Part shown: piece by piece, positions 33,531-46,798 of the stretch
Layout of the letters: the number at the start of each line of letters is the position of its first letter
How positions within the stretch are numbered: position 1 is the stretch's first letter
NCBI GenBank assembly: GCA_030280995.1
Contig: JASXTE010000008.1
Span: 17,199,212 to 17,263,211, forward strand
DNA from: Hemileia vastatrix
Lineage: Eukaryota; Basidiomycota; Pucciniomycetes; Pucciniales; Zaghouaniaceae
Length of the DNA: 64,000 bases
Reading direction: 5' to 3'
Notes under the pieces: model-generated
What the model saw: the letters and a program-made list of their open reading frames with translations, nothing else
Database searches by the model: none
Told to the model about the DNA's origin: nothing
Made by a program: the position numbers and the translations under genes

Positions 33531-34555
33531 ATTGATTAATGAATATTAAAAAAAAGTATTTGATATCAAAAAATTATGATGTAATATGATGAATAATTAT
33601 AAGAAACTCTATTCTAGAAAATTGAAGTTGATAATTTAATAGGATAAAAAATTGAATAAGATAAAATTAAAGTGAGGATGAAAGAAACAGAAAACATAAA
33701 GAGGGGGATTTTATATTATTTGAGCTTTTTTTAACATGTATTATTCATATTGGGGTAAACTGAGTAACATGCTAAATCAAAATCTGTTTATATTGAAGCA
33801 AAATTTGATGTAGCTAACAGAAAATACTAGGAATTCTTTGGGGACTTTTAGTGTGAAAAACAAATAATAATAAATGTATATCCCATATGCAAATTGCCAC
33901 GGGTAAATACAAAATTTTTTAAATTAGAATTTACTCCTAAAAAATGGAGATACACTTAATTAGTATATTATATGAAAAAAAAGGATAATGCTTTATAAAT
34001 ATTTGTTAAATTTACTTTCAGATGACAATGCGAGATTCACAAATATACTGATATGCCTCATCAAACAAGAAATGAATTATAAATATAAAATTGGTAACAT
34101 TAGAATTTAAGATAAGAATTTGTTTTTTAAGTGACAGGAGGAGTGTCAGGCTAGGGTGTGGGCACCATGACCAAACCATTGATAAACTTGGATACAACTA
34201 AGGGAAAAAAAATTTAATAGTTTTATTTAACAATATATCTTAGTCTGCACAAGATATTGCATTGTTGTCTCTAACTATACCAATATTGTTACTTTTCAAA
34301 AGTTATAGGACTACTAAGTTGATAAAATATTATTATGAATCACCCAATGAAATACCTTAAGCAACATTCAAAATTATTAAAATATTAACATTCAATTTGA
34401 GATTCGGATTAGCTAATTTTTCACAACTTATCACAGTTTTGATTAATATAATAAAACTTGAAAAAAATTGTTGAGATAACCTAGAAATGGGTGCAAGAAA
34501 ATGATGAAACATATGACTTGAAACTTAACTCATACACTATTGATAAACTTCATGG
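33531..34555. other. Spacer upstream of the orphan gene
   Basis: No gene. The promoter of the minus-strand orphan gene should be near 33550-33720. The right side merges into the palindrome array. Confidence 0.4.
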
Positions 34556-36510
34556 ATCCTGATTAATTTCTATTGAAATTAATTTTGAGACTGGCATATT
34601 GAATTTTAGCCATGACCAAGTACTGTAAGTGCCATGGTTTGTATTCAATATATTGGTGTTGAAATTAATTTTGATAGGAATTAACAAGTATCATATGGCA
34701 CCATGCATGAAACCCTGACAGAAACCACCAAATTTATGAGGCAATGAACCTCATAATTTTGATCGAAATAAATGTAGACCCCTGCATATTGAATACAAGC
34801 CATTTCACATGGACTACACAGACATAGATAAAATTCAAAATGCATGGCTTAAAATTAATTTCGATCAAAATTAACCAAGGCATTAAAACATCAATTTTTA
34901 TATGGTGTACTTGATTAAACCAGTTAATCTAACTACTTAGCTTACCTATACTTATTGCAATTTTATGCATAGTCCATGTCCATATTAATTTCGATCGAAA
35001 TTAATTTTGACTAATACATAATGAATACATGCTATTCCACTTACACTTGCCAGGAATAGCTACCATTAAATATGCCAGTATAAAAAATTATTTTTGATCA
35101 AAATTAATGAGCATGATAATCATGAATTTCTGGAGTCAACTGCTTATTTTTATGCATGGTGCCTTGCCAACATTAATTTCAATTGAAATTACTTTTGATA
35201 CTGGCATATTGCATGTATCTATGCCTGGAAAGTGTAAGTGGCATAGTGTGTATTCATTATGTATTGCTCAACATTAATTTCAATTGAATTTAATATTGAC
35301 ATTTGCATATTGAGCCCAAGCCAGCAAACAACTGAAAGGATTCTTCATAAAACTGCCCATTAATTTTGATTGAAATTAAGGCTGACCATATACATATTGA
35401 ATGGTAGTTATATCTGGTCTGAGTAAGCAGAGATTACTTATATTCAATATGTATTGGTCAACATTAATTTTAATTAAAATTAATGAGCATTTTGATCATG
35501 AACTTTTTTAGTCTGTTAGTTGTTTCAATGCATAATGGCATGCCAACATTTATTTTGATCAAAATTAATGTTGAAATGATATAATGCTTTTTTGCATGAC
35601 ATGTAAAGGACAGCAAGTATTTTTAAGTATTGAAATTTACTATACATGTTGAGGTTAAATATAAAATTTACATATCCATATTAATTTCTATAAAAATTAA
35701 TGTTGACCCATACATAATAAGTAGTAAATATGCCTGGTTAGTGTAAGTGGCATAGCTTTTTTTCAATCTGCACTTGGAAACATTAATTTCGATCAAAATT
35801 AAGGTTCATGATTATCATCAATTTATGCAGTCAGTTGCTTAATGTTATGAATGGTAACATGTCAACATTAATTTTAATAAAAATTGAATTTGACATATCA
35901 CCAAGCATTTTTCTGTAAGATGAAAAGTAGGGCCCTCTATTCCTAAGTAAACACATTACAATGCATATTGAGCATGTATGTATCATTTACACATTAATAT
36001 TAATTTCAATCAAAATTAATGCTGACCAATACACATTGAACACAAGCTTTACAACTTACACACACCAGATATAACTACCATTCAATATGTATATGGTCAA
36101 CCCTAATTTTGATCAAAATTAATGAGCAGTTTTATGAAGAATTTTTTGGGTTGTTTGCTGGTTTGGGTTCAATATGCAAATTTCAATATTAAATTCTATT
36201 GAAATTAATGTTGACCAATACATAATGAATACACACTATGCCACTTACACTTTCCAGGAATAGACACCATGCAATATGCCAGTATCAAAATAAATTTGAT
36301 TGAAATTAATGTTGGAAGGGCACCATGCATTAAAATATGCAGTTGACTCCTGTAATTCATGATTAACATGCTCATTGATTTTGATCAAAAATAATTTTGA
36401 TACTGGCATATTTAATGGTAGCTATGCCTGACAAGTGTAAGTGGCATAGCATGTATTCACTATGTATTGGTCAACATTAAATTCGATTGAAATTAATATG
36501 GATACATAAA
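34556..36510. repeat. Array of about 20 A/T-rich palindromes around TTAATTTYGATYRAAATTAA
   Basis: Imperfect palindromes built on ATTAATTT-YGATYR-AAATTAAT recur every 80-120 bp. Examples are near 34576, 34984, 35093, 35172, 35460, 35555, 35780, 36002, 36110 and 36480; the best is TTAATTTCGATCGAAATTAA at about 34985. Most are bounded by AACA and TGTTGA. The spacers are also mirror-related: a spacer like TACTGGCATATTGAATG...AAGTGTAAGTGGCATA...ATGTATTGGTC appears in both orientations on either side of palindromes. The block could form large cruciforms. It lies between the orphan gene and accessory gene A. Confidence 0.8.
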
Positions 36511-36712
36511 TGTGACATAAAGAGGTATGGACCATCAATTTGTTGAAAATACATTTTTATATCTCATACATTATTTTTTTTTCTTAAAAAAATGTTACTC
36601 TCTCTCAATATCACCTTATAACATTTACCAAGCTGCTTTGAAAAAAAAACAGAATACATAAAATTCAATATAAGATAGCTATATTACACAGAAGATCAAC
36701 ATTATACCTAAG

Positions 36713-38390
36713 TTATGATGATGTTGATGCTCTATTAATTGCTTCCCGAATCTTTACCAGATCAATATCAGCTCCAACCCCAAGTGACTCACGTTCATTC
36801 ACAGATAATCCTTGCAAAAATGTTGCTGAATAGCAATTCTTGGGGAGGTATTTGGGAACATTGAATACAACATTTTGTGCAACTGTCCTTTCTGATGACT
36901 GTAAATATGTTTTTAATGCTGATTTTCTTTGAGCTGGTGTATGGGCTAAGTCCTTTGTCATCTTATCCATTTTTTTAAACAAATCATTGAGTTCAGGATT
37001 TTGCCATCCAGGAATAGCTCGGAAAGGTGCAGTTGGGGCTGGTGCTGGGCCTTCCTCAATATCAGAGATGCACCTAGTATCATGAAAAAGCACAACAAAA
37101 CCTGGCACATCACTGCAGAGATTTCTCGCTAACTTGTAGCATGCACTAGCAATCTGAATTCCAACTAAATCAGCTTCATAATAAAAAAAAGCAATGTAAA
37201 ATAAAAAACATACCTTGGTCCGATAACGTTTTACTTGTGCCCTTGCCCTCTTTTCGATCTTTTCTCTTGCTACCCTTTCCTCTACTTGCCAAAATAACCT
37301 TTTCATCTCCTTCCCCTTATTAACTACCCATTTCTCAATAACACATTGAGTGAACTGAAGCTTTGACTGATTGATTGTATTCAAGGTGGTGAGCCATCTG
37401 GTACAGTGGTTGCATACTATGCTTCCCATGACTTGATTCCAAGTTGATTCCAAAAAATCATGGCAAGTGCAATCAAAGGCAAATTTTCGAAAACCTTTTT
37501 CTTGCAATTCACGCTCTAAGTTTCTTTTGACAGAAAGTGGGATCCGTGCTCCTCCTTTTAGTCCTTGAGGCTCAGGTTCTGGAAAAAATTTGGGTAGTCG
37601 AATTTTGGATCGCAAGAAGGCTATAGAATTGGTTATCAGAAATTGTCAATCAGCTGCAGAATTGGCATGGTTAGAAGATTGGACTTGTATTAGGACAGTT
37701 TGAATGGTTTTCAGTTTGAATTGGTTCCAAGCTTTCCGATTTTCAATCTCCAAAGGTGTTGGGCTCACAGGATATTTTGTTATTTGTGTTGGTCCCCCAA
37801 GACAATACTTCAGAAAGTGGTAAATATTTCTATTTAGACTGTCTGAGCTCCTGGGAACATCATTCCTTCTAACTAAGCCTCTTACAGCCCTTAACCCCCG
37901 TTCTCGTTCATGAGACTCTGCTGAATTGAGTCTTTGGTAATCACTGATACCCATAATGATTGAGGGATTCACTAACAATTCAAATAAGTTAATTAAATTG
38001 GTTATTTTTCAATAAAAGAATACACTAAAAATTTGACTTACCAGCTCCACTTGTGCTTGCTCCTTGGTTAGGCTGAGAAGATGATGATTGGTCTCCAAAA
38101 CATTCCCTCAATACTTCACTAGCCCAATCTCTTCCTAGCTGATCTGCATGCTGATCAGCACTTTCAGGAGCAGAAGGATGATTGGGATTAAAATTTCTCA
38201 GTTCTGCATGAGACTCTTGGCCTGGATTGGGATTAGGTGGTGGGTTAGGATTAGGCGGTACAGATTGAGATGCATCTGGAGGTGGATCAGCAGCGGGTGG
38301 TGGTAGAGTATTTCCAGTATTAGTATGTTGAGGTGGAAAAAAATTGGAATCAGTTGGGTCAGCAGACATCCCTTGAAAATTATCATCCAT
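36713..38390 (-). pseudogene. CACTA accessory gene A (unknown, near-intact)
   Basis: Exon 1 (about 38042-38390) starts MDDNFQGMSADPTDSN and is rich in Pro, Asn and Gln (disordered). A GTAAGT...GTTAG intron joins in phase to an exon from about 37971: VNPSIIMGISDYQRL, RGLRAVRGLVRR, SKIRLPKFFPEPEP, FDCTCHDFLESTWNQVMGSI. A further intron near 37160-37215 leads to the C-terminal part with FNVPKYLPKNCYSATFLQGL and DLVKIREAINRAS. The P.xLPxNCYS..xL..L block also occurs in accessory gene B. One TGA at 37646-37648 (CGA fits) breaks the frame. No known domain was recognised. The Cys/His cluster CTCHDF...CNHC could bind metal. It is likely a companion protein of the transposase. Confidence 0.5.
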
Positions 38391-38816
38391 AATGAACTGT
38401 AATAAGAGAAAAGAAAAGAAAAATAATCAGTCTTTAAAATTTATACCTATCAAAGTTAAAGTAAAAAAGATACTATGTTTATAGTCTTGTTAACGTGTAT
38501 GTTATCTTGGGGAAAAATAAAGTGTATAATAATATATATATCAGCTAAAGTGGGAAGGTCAAAATATTTGTAGTAGACAAATGAGCAAGAAGATTATTCA
38601 TTAAGTAACAATTTTATCATATTTCTCATTATCATGATTTTCTTTCTTTCATTCTTACATTTAAGATAAAAATGACTCATTGAAAGCATGGGTTCTCTCG
38701 CAATAAAAGCAACCAAAGTAATTTTTCAATGATTTATGATAAGGTAAGTTGGATGCATTGCATTTTTTAATCGAGCATTGAACTATTTCTTTCACCATTT
38801 ACAAACATCACCAATC
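38391..38816. other. Short spacer between accessory gene A and the transposase
   Basis: No coding signal. It should hold the accessory gene A promoter and the transposase 3' end. AT-rich. Confidence 0.4.
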
Positions 38817-41800
38817 CTACAAATTTCCCAAATCCCAAATTAACACAAAGATGTTAGTCAACAGAAAATAAATTTGATTAATTTTTTCACTCACTACTGT
38901 CTGCAGTCCAATGGAAGTGAAAACCTTGTCTTTGATTCCAAACATTCCTTTTTTGTGCTTGACAGTAGCTGCATGTCCAATTATTGCATCTTTCTTAATC
39001 ACAATTTGAGTTGCTTTGGCTACTCTTACTAACCGACAATGCACTTGTGGGAAAAGCTCATAGGGATCCTTTGATGTTTCTTCTTGACGGAGCTCCTTGA
39101 AAGGACTTACGATTAAATATATTTGATCATTCTCTTCCTTTGACCTGAAAAGATCATCAATTTGCCCAAACTGGCTATCTTTTCCATAGTAGAATTCAAT
39201 TGTTGAATTAGCAGTGTGTTGATGGTAACTAGTAAACCTCTTTCCATGTATCAATATGCTTGCTACATTTTCAACTACCTGATCCCCACTTTTCTCCGAT
39301 GGTGTCAAAGCTAGTCTTGAAGTTTCTTTTCCTATTCGTGCCCTTACCCATTTAGTAAATAATTCCATACTTAGATGGATCCATTTGTTTTGTTTATCAA
39401 GATCAATATGGAGTTTTTTAGTCTCACATTGATCATTATCTTCAGCTTCACCAAGATCCAATACCCCGACTTCCGATACCAATGTTTGAGCATTGTTAGT
39501 GGTATTTCTCCTGTGGTAAATATTAATAAATTAGCACAGCTGAGTTTTTAAATCATTGCTTACAAACATTACATATGTGGATGGTGATTGTTTGGAATTT
39601 CAGATAATATATGATTCACCCGCTCTCCAGACCAAGTAGCTGTACCTGATGGTGGACCAAGACGCTTTATCATTTCAGGATAATGTTGAGTGATATGCAG
39701 ATTTAGCTTTGCATTAATATTCTTCCAACCCTCTTCCAGGCACTCACGATACTCTAACAGAAATTGATCTAGATCTTTAAACTCATTAGTCTGTATATTT
39801 TTTAATGTCAAAAAATTGGTGATTGAGCATAATGTTACAAGTGACTTGAGAAGATAATATTCTCTTGGTTTTTCAGCTGAGGAAGCTGAAGATTCAGATT
39901 CTTTAAATTTTTCAAACCAAAGGGGTATAAGTGACAAAGGGAAGTAGAGAGTATACAGTATGTGCCATTCTGCTGCCTTGAGGGATCCTGCCTTTTTAGA
40001 TCCTACTGATTTTGGAACTTGTTTTAGCCAGGAAGGTCTTCTTACTTGATCAATCATTTTCCATACAACCTGTAGCTCTTCTTCCATGATTCGTGGATTA
40101 CTACTACCTTCATTTTCTTTCTCCTTACCTTTCCTTTTATTTTCTTCATCTCTAGCTGTCTCATTTGATGAGTGAAATCCTTCACTCTGTCATATGCTAA
40201 TGCTCCTTTGCCTTAAGTTATACAATGAATTCATACTGTCACTGCTGTGAGACTGTATTGAGGCCAAATCGCTATATGGAGGAATAAATTTGGAGCTGGA
40301 TGACCTACTCTGGCTTCTTGATTGATTTTTTCCCAATCCTTCATTATCTAGTCCATGATGACTTGATGACTGTCTTGAACTTGTAAGTCTTTGCCGCTTG
40401 TTCTGTCTTGTGTGTCCTGTATCATCATCATCATTATTTGTGGTGCTTAAGCTACTTCTATGTTTTTTTGAATGTTTGTGCAGTGAAGCATCAGAAAAGA
40501 AATTGTCATCTTCTTCTCTTACATTCCAGTTTTTATCCTTTTCCAGCTTTCTTTCTAGATCTTTTGCTGCATTTTGGATTTGAAAATAGCTTAGACTGTG
40601 ATCTTTTAGGTTGCCAAGCATATGTGAATGCATAACATCAATTGAGCAATATTAAGTTGGACGCCAATATTCAAGGTTATTCAGCTCACTCCATTGTACC
40701 CCATGATTCTGAACAATTGATACACGCTCCCAATGTGACTTAGAATTTTTTCACTTTGTTGCCCAGAACATATGATCCTCATGATTCTGTAATGAAAAAT
40801 TTCCCACATTCTTTTCACTAATTTCATCTTTAGAGATATTACAGAAAGATCAGAACATTCTTGCAGAGTGACTCAAAAAGCCAGCCAATTTTTGTATTGC
40901 AGGAATGTCACCTATCAAAGAGAACAATGCAACTCTTAATTTCTGGCCTTGTGTATAAAGATGCGTCTTTTCAATCAATATACCATCTCATGGAGTTTGT
41001 AGATCATTAACCAGTGGTTTTAGAAGGTGATTAAGCTGTTCACTTGTGGGTTCTGTTGGTCCAGGTATGATAGCATACAAAAAAAGATTTTCCATTTTGT
41101 ATCTATCTTCTTGAGGTAGGTTCATACACACCATCATAATATTTCCTACAAACTTCTGATGACCTCTAATCCTATTACCACCAGGCCTAAACCAGTCGAC
41201 ATATAAAGTAAAAATTAAGTTGCCTGAAGTTATTGTATATTCATCATAATTGCTATCCTGAGCTGGAGTGGTAATGGGAAAGTTTTTCCAAATTGAACCA
41301 TCGCAAACATTCTTCATCAAATCACACTCTACATGTTCTGCCACAGGGGTTTTCTTCTCAATCAGAAGCTCAAATTTGAACAGTTTGATCTTTTCCTTAA
41401 GCCAGTCGATAAAAGAATGGTGATGAAATGTTTTAAGAGATAAGTATTTTACATATTCTTGATGTTCCTCCATCAAATACAGCCTTTCATCACATTTAAC
41501 TGCAATTTGTTGTGCTCCAAACATTTTTAAATAGCGCTTTGATGATGAAAGAAACGGTTGATTGCAACATAGTATAGATGGTTGAGATTCAGAGTTATAC
41601 TCATAAAGAGCAAAGCATTTAGGACAGCATGTTTTAGTGAAAAATGATTGATTGAGCTTTAATCGACTAAAAACTGTATCTATCAAGCGTGGGATCAGGA
41701 AGACAATGCTATCAGAATCCAGTATTCAACTATCACCTAGAAGTTTGAGCTTCTTAATTTCTTCATCCAAAAATTGAGTACAACCTTCTTTGCTCAAATG

Positions 41801-42193
41801 TTGAATCAGAGAAAGCTTTGCTGCCTGCCACATAATTATTTGGCTATACTGTTCCCCAAGATTTGAGTTTCTAGATACTGTTGAAGATACTTCTGCCCCC
41901 AATAGCAACTTCCCCTATGTAATAAATCATTGAAACATCATAAAGACTTTTATTCTCACATTGAACTATAGATATACAGCTTACTGTTTCTGTGGAGCTG
42001 GAACTTCCAATGTTAAGTGAATTCTTGGAAGAAATAACCATTTGGGCCTTCCTATTTCTTTCCTCTTGATGTTTTGCATAAGAATTAGAGCTTTTGAAAG
42101 CCATACCAACTTCAAAGGAACCAGAAGAATTTTGTTACTTTTTATTGACACATCCAAGATCTTGACATTGACATACATGAAAAATGGAGGCAT
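38817..42193 (-). pseudogene. CMC-superfamily (CACTA; Tnp2/Plavaka-like) transposase, decayed
   Basis: Blocks on minus in order. A Cys-rich start CQCQDLGCVNKK (about 42160). A helical segment EQYSQIIMWQAAKLSLIQHL (41726-41908). CCPKCFALYEYNSES with LCCNQPF (41570-41640), a zinc-binding block. The catalytic-core landmarks TLYVDWFRPGGNRIRGHQKF and LFLYAIIPGPTEPTSEQLNH (41000-41220), diagnostic of Tnp2/Plavaka-type transposases. SIDVMHSHMLGNLKDHSLSY (about 40600), the usual IDxMHxxxLGxxKxH block. RRPSWLKQVPKSVGSKKAGS with AAEWHILYTLYFPLSLIP (39569-40087). A C-terminal region (38817-39482). At least five in-frame stops and several frame changes make it non-functional. A Ser-rich, low-complexity segment lies at 40190-40520. 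It would have recognised the CACTA-type TIRs of this element. Confidence 0.8.
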
Positions 42194-43269
42194 TGTAATT
42201 GTGATAATTGTAGGAATAAGTTAGCTATTGGAAGTTACCGATTGAAGGTATTCCTTTTTTTGAAAGGCACTAGCTAATATAAGCTACATTTTTTTATCAA
42301 AAGAATATGATGGAATATGTGTTGAAATTATTTAATTTTAAATGTTTAATTTTTAATCAGATAAATTATATATTAATTAAAAGTTATGCAGTCTACTTTA
42401 TTTGTATTCTGTATACTCTCTGCATTTGTACAACAATGCATGCATGTTTATCAGAATATTTTCTATCATAGAAAAAATTCTATTGTACGCACAAGCATCT
42501 TAATTATTTTTCTATCAAATGCCTTCCGAGTTATATCTAACTACCCTATAATCATTTGATTTTGATAAAAATTCTTAGTTATGGACTATAAGAAAATTAA
42601 TCCATATTTTTAACATAATTATTTTAAAAAGTACCCCAAAAATCAAAGTTAAACCCAATAATAAGGTTAATATTTTGTAAAAAAAAATCACAAACATATT
42701 TCTTTCACTTTGAAAATTGGTCTGTACTAGGTAAAATTTTCCATAAAGAAAAAATCAAAAATACTCAAATAATAGATGCTACAAAAGTGTAAACCTTAAA
42801 GCATTACAAAAAATCTGAAACCTTGTATAAATTTCTATACATTAATGTGATGAAGTGACACTCTAGTCTAACTATTCAGGTTGAACAAAAATTACTCAAT
42901 GGAATATGTATTACTATCATATTGGACCAAAAATAATTTTTTGGTAATCAAAAAATGAACATAGCCTCACATTTATCAAATTATTTTTGTGGAAGAATTT
43001 TTTGAAAAGAAAAAAAAATCAGTTTCTCAAATGAGTCTGCTTTTATCACATAATCATTCTCTTAATTTTATACCATTCCTTTTGAGTTCAAATTTCATAT
43101 AAAAATATAATTTATGCATATTATAATGCCATGAAGTTGAAATATTTCTTATTCTTAATTTATGTGATATTTCTCCTTAAATCAACTTTGATCATAAAGT
43201 TTTGGAGCTCAACAATTTATCCTTCCTCTTTGTTTAATTTAATTGAACACTTTCTTAATCTAATTCTTT
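42194..43269. other. Spacer upstream of the transposase
   Basis: The transposase (minus) and accessory gene B (plus) diverge from here, so their promoters probably share this AT-rich stretch. No coding feature. Confidence 0.45.
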
Positions 43270-44387
43270 ATGAACCCTAGTAGCTCTTACCTTCCTCATG
43301 GAAACCTGCCCACAAACACACGAACACTTAATAGAGTTTTTAATGAGACTTTACCTCCATTCAATTCTCACATTTGTAGATCTATACACAATTTTTGTCA
43401 TTCACTTTTGGATATGTCACCAGAATCAAATGGATGGAAACAAAACCCTACTGAAGAGCAATAGACAGATTTTTATCATTCAAAATAAATTCATGCAACA
43501 TCGCCTTTGAACTACCTCATCCAGAATCAAATTCAGCAGTTTCGGAAAAGTTTCCACCAATTTTCTGTGAATCTTTTATTGACCACCTTCGCATGTGCGG
43601 TTTCCCAGGGTCAACTTTTGCTTGGAACCTAGATTGGTTTGACAAATGGAACCAGGTCTTAGCAAATATTCTCATTAAACACTGGGACAATGCCTTAAAA
43701 ACCAATAATTTGATTGCATATCCAATTGACTCAACTCCAATTAGCTTCTCAAATCAAATGGGAGTTCTTCACAGTTGGTTTTTAGGTCATGCCGATAAAT
43801 TAAGACTTGGGAAGGATTCTCATAGCTCTCAAGAAATAATCAAAATGAGAAAGCATAAATATAGAATAAAAAAAAGTATGAAAATCCCCTTTTTTTCAAC
43901 CATTTTTATTTATGACCTTTATTTCAAATAACAAAGATTCTTAGAATTCAGTTAACCAAACTAAACTTCTTAAACAACTTCCACATTGTGAAACTTATCA
44001 CAACCTTTTCACAAACATCAAGTGTTGTTCAGACACCGAAATTGATAATGATGGATCATTAAGACGTATCTTAATGCAATGGAGGTCTGAAGATTTTTCT
44101 AAAGTTGCACAATATCTTGACCAACAACACTTTGATATTCGAGATACTTCAACCTACTCTGGAAGTGTGCTAAAGGACTTGGCCTTGTACAAAAAATCAG
44201 TTTGGTTTCAACATTATCCCCTAACCTTAATCCTTCTCATGTCCCCCGGGGTTTGCCAAATGACTGTTATTCTCCCTTATATCTTGCATCTCTAAATCCT
44301 CAACAACTCAGACTTTTAAATCCTCAAAATCCCATAAATTTACCTGCTCTCCTTAAAATTCTTTCTTCCTCTAATGTGAGTGATTGA
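43270..44387 (+). pseudogene. CACTA accessory gene B, paralogue of accessory gene A (decayed)
   Basis: It starts MNPSSSYLPHGNLPTNTRTL at 43270. After a frame break near 43460-43510 it continues in another frame with MCGFPGSTFAWNLDWFDKWN, QVLANILIKHWDNAL and EIIKMRKHKYRIKK. Another intron or break near 43870 is followed by KVAQYLDQQHFDIRDTSTYS (44080-44160) and, in the frame open at 44202-44387, VPRGLPNDCYSPLYLASLNP with PINLPALLKILSS. This last block matches the LPxNCYSxxxLxxL end of accessory gene A, and the W-N-Q-V block also matches, so A and B are related. They flank the transposase on opposite strands. Function unknown. Confidence 0.45.
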
Positions 44388-44519
44388 CAAACTCCCTTAA
44401 TAATAGGTTTGCACACTCATACTCCTCATTTCCACTGTTTGGGACACTTAGCCTTGAAAACAAAAACATAATTTTAATGATTACTATTATCATTAAAATT
44501 TATAGAAATGAAATTTGCC

Positions 44520-46798
44520 TTACATTGTTAGCTCCATTTTTTTCCTTTGAATCTTATACATGCTGAATTCTATACTTCCTTGTACAAAATAATTCAAAAT
44601 ATTTATTTCATTTTGCTGCCCCATTCTATACAGCCGATCAACAGCCTGCTGCCCAACTTCTGGATTCCAATTTGGCTCCTATTTAAACATTGAACATATA
44701 AAAAATTTAATATTTTTGTTCTTAATATTAAATAAAAGACATTGAGCTCACCATTATATATACATTTTGAGCACACCTGAGATCTATACCCACTCCTGCA
44801 GCCTGAATCGTTCCAACCAAAACTTGGCAATTTTTATTAAAATGGATTCATGCATATTTTTGTCTCGCTTTGTCCTGCTGAGTTCACCCATAAGCTGGGT
44901 ATACCTAATATTGTGGTCATCTAAAGCCATTTTTATTCTATTTTGAAATATTAGAAAATTGTTTTTAATAAGACAACACAATTTTGTAAAACAATTCATT
45001 ATAGAATCACTTACATCTGGAAAAAGTCTGCAAAGTTGGAGAATATAACAGCTTTTGGAAAATTTATACCCCTTTTACCAGACAAAAAGTTTTTTAAGTG
45101 GCCTATAAGATGACAAATCTTTGCGGAATGCTGCCAGGTGAAATCAAAAGTTGGAGTTTCATCCAGATTTATGTAGATTGGATGGTTTCAGAATTTTCTT
45201 AAAATCATAAGCTCTCTTAGAAACTCAGATGAGTCCCAAGGGATGTCAGTGCTTCTGGAGAGCCCATATCGCTCAGTGAATCCTTCTTGAAGCACATCAA
45301 GTTTAGACCTCCATGAATCTGCTAATTGAACCAATACCCCCCTTTGAATCTTTTTTGGAAGAGACAAAATTGCATCCTTTGTTCTACCTAGGCTTATGAC
45401 TTTCATTAAGTGATTGATTGATTTAATAGAATTAGCCTTCCCTTTTTGCAAACCTGGAAAAAGGAAATTCTTCCATAAACAGTCTTCTTGCCACTTTTCG
45501 ATTCTAAGAAAAAATATGCGACTTTGAAGGTCAGTGGGCCTGTTCTGAAGTGGAGTTCCAGTCAAGCATAGTCGGTGTTGGGATTCCAAGTCAAATATTG
45601 TTTGAGCCCTCTGTGAGTAAGGATTTTTAATTTAACTAAAAGAATATTTATAAAAATTGATTATAAAAATTAAGTTTTAAGTTTTAGATATAGAAATGGG
45701 CACTAACTGAGCTTCATCTAAAACAACTCTATACCAAAAGAGCTTTTGAGTCACCGGTATCTTTTTTTGGCTTTGATTTTTTGACATTTTTAGGCTAGCT
45801 GTTTCATAGGTCTTTAAAACAATAGCAGTTTCCTGTAGCTCATTGACGTTAGTATTTTGACAATCCTTCCCATAAAGAACCTTGAAAGGAAGCGCATTAT
45901 CTTCAAAGTGCACACTTATTTCATTGATCCAATTTGATAGTGTTTCCATGGGGCATATAATCAGTGTGGCTGAACTCTGATTAATACCTTCTTGATTTTA
46001 CAATACCTGGAATTGTCTTGCTTCACTTTGAGTTGCACTTATAAGAGAAAGAGTTGAAAGCGTCTTTCCCAAACCCATATCATCAGCAAGTATTGACCCG
46101 TTTCTTTCAGGGGTTAATTGATTGTTAGGAAACTGATCTTTATAGTCATCGAATCCAGTTCTAAGCCAATGGTTGTCCTGGTGCCTCCACATGATATCCA
46201 ACTTTTTCTTTAACATTTGTTCATTTTCAATCATAAAATTTATTGCTTGAAGTTGATGTGTTTTGAGAACTGTTTTGATTCCTCGGATAAGTTGATCAGC
46301 TTTCCAATCTTGAGTACTCTGAGATATTTGGAAAGAGCCTTCAGAAATTTCATGCGGGATATTAAAAAAGATAGTGGAGTCGTAGTTCAGGATCAGACAT
46401 AAATCGATTTGAGCAGAAGAAAATGCTTCTTTAGCAAGACTGATTAGTGTACTTGAAGAAAAGAGACATCCCCAAAGTTGATACTGATTCCCAAAAACTG
46501 GAACCAAGTAAGCATGAAAATAGAAAGGCTTCATAGGATTCAAGGCACTTCTCTGGTTTAAATGGTGAGATTCAGACCCAATTTCACCCAATAGTGGTCC
46601 AATGTGCTGACTCTGCACTTGAGAAAGATTACCAACAAGGGTTGGTTTTCTTTCTTCAAATAGTCCAAAAATATGAACATTCAAATGGCCTCGCAGTAAA
46701 ATTGTGGGGGTTGGTGAGTTTTGAAATCTTGAAATTACATTCATATAAATTTGATCAATCGTTATTGAGAACTTTCCAACACATCTGAGACTTGACAT
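44520..46798 (-). pseudogene. SNF2-family ATPase (Rad5/HLTF-like), nearly complete
   Basis: ATG at 46798; stop TAA 44520-44522. In order: N-terminal region with LKTHQLQAINFMIENE; motif I ILADDMGLGKTLSTLSLI; motif Ia SSATLIICPMETLSNWINE; motif II VVLDEAQ (usual DEAH); motif III HRLCLTGTPLQNRPTDLQ; DLQ spacer; LMILRKF-stop-NHPIY; motif IV AVIFSNFADFFQ; motif V VLVGTIQAAGVGIDLRCAQN; motif VI NPEVGQQAVDRLYRMGQQNE. All core motifs of the SNF2 translocase are visible, in the Rad5/Rad16/HLTF arrangement; no RING finger was seen. Introns (for example GTATTG...ATCAG near 45970-46000) keep the frame. Lesions: TGA at 45188-45190 and a one-base frameshift near 44850. It lies just inside the right TIR of the CACTA element. 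Such ATPases move nucleosomes or strip proteins from DNA; its role in the element is inferred. Confidence 0.8.

Noticed and set aside
45188..45190. In-frame TGA at a position that is usually Cys in SNF2 proteins, suggesting selenocysteine
   Set aside because: Fungi of this group lack the selenocysteine machinery, and the same gene has a separate frameshift, so decay is simpler.
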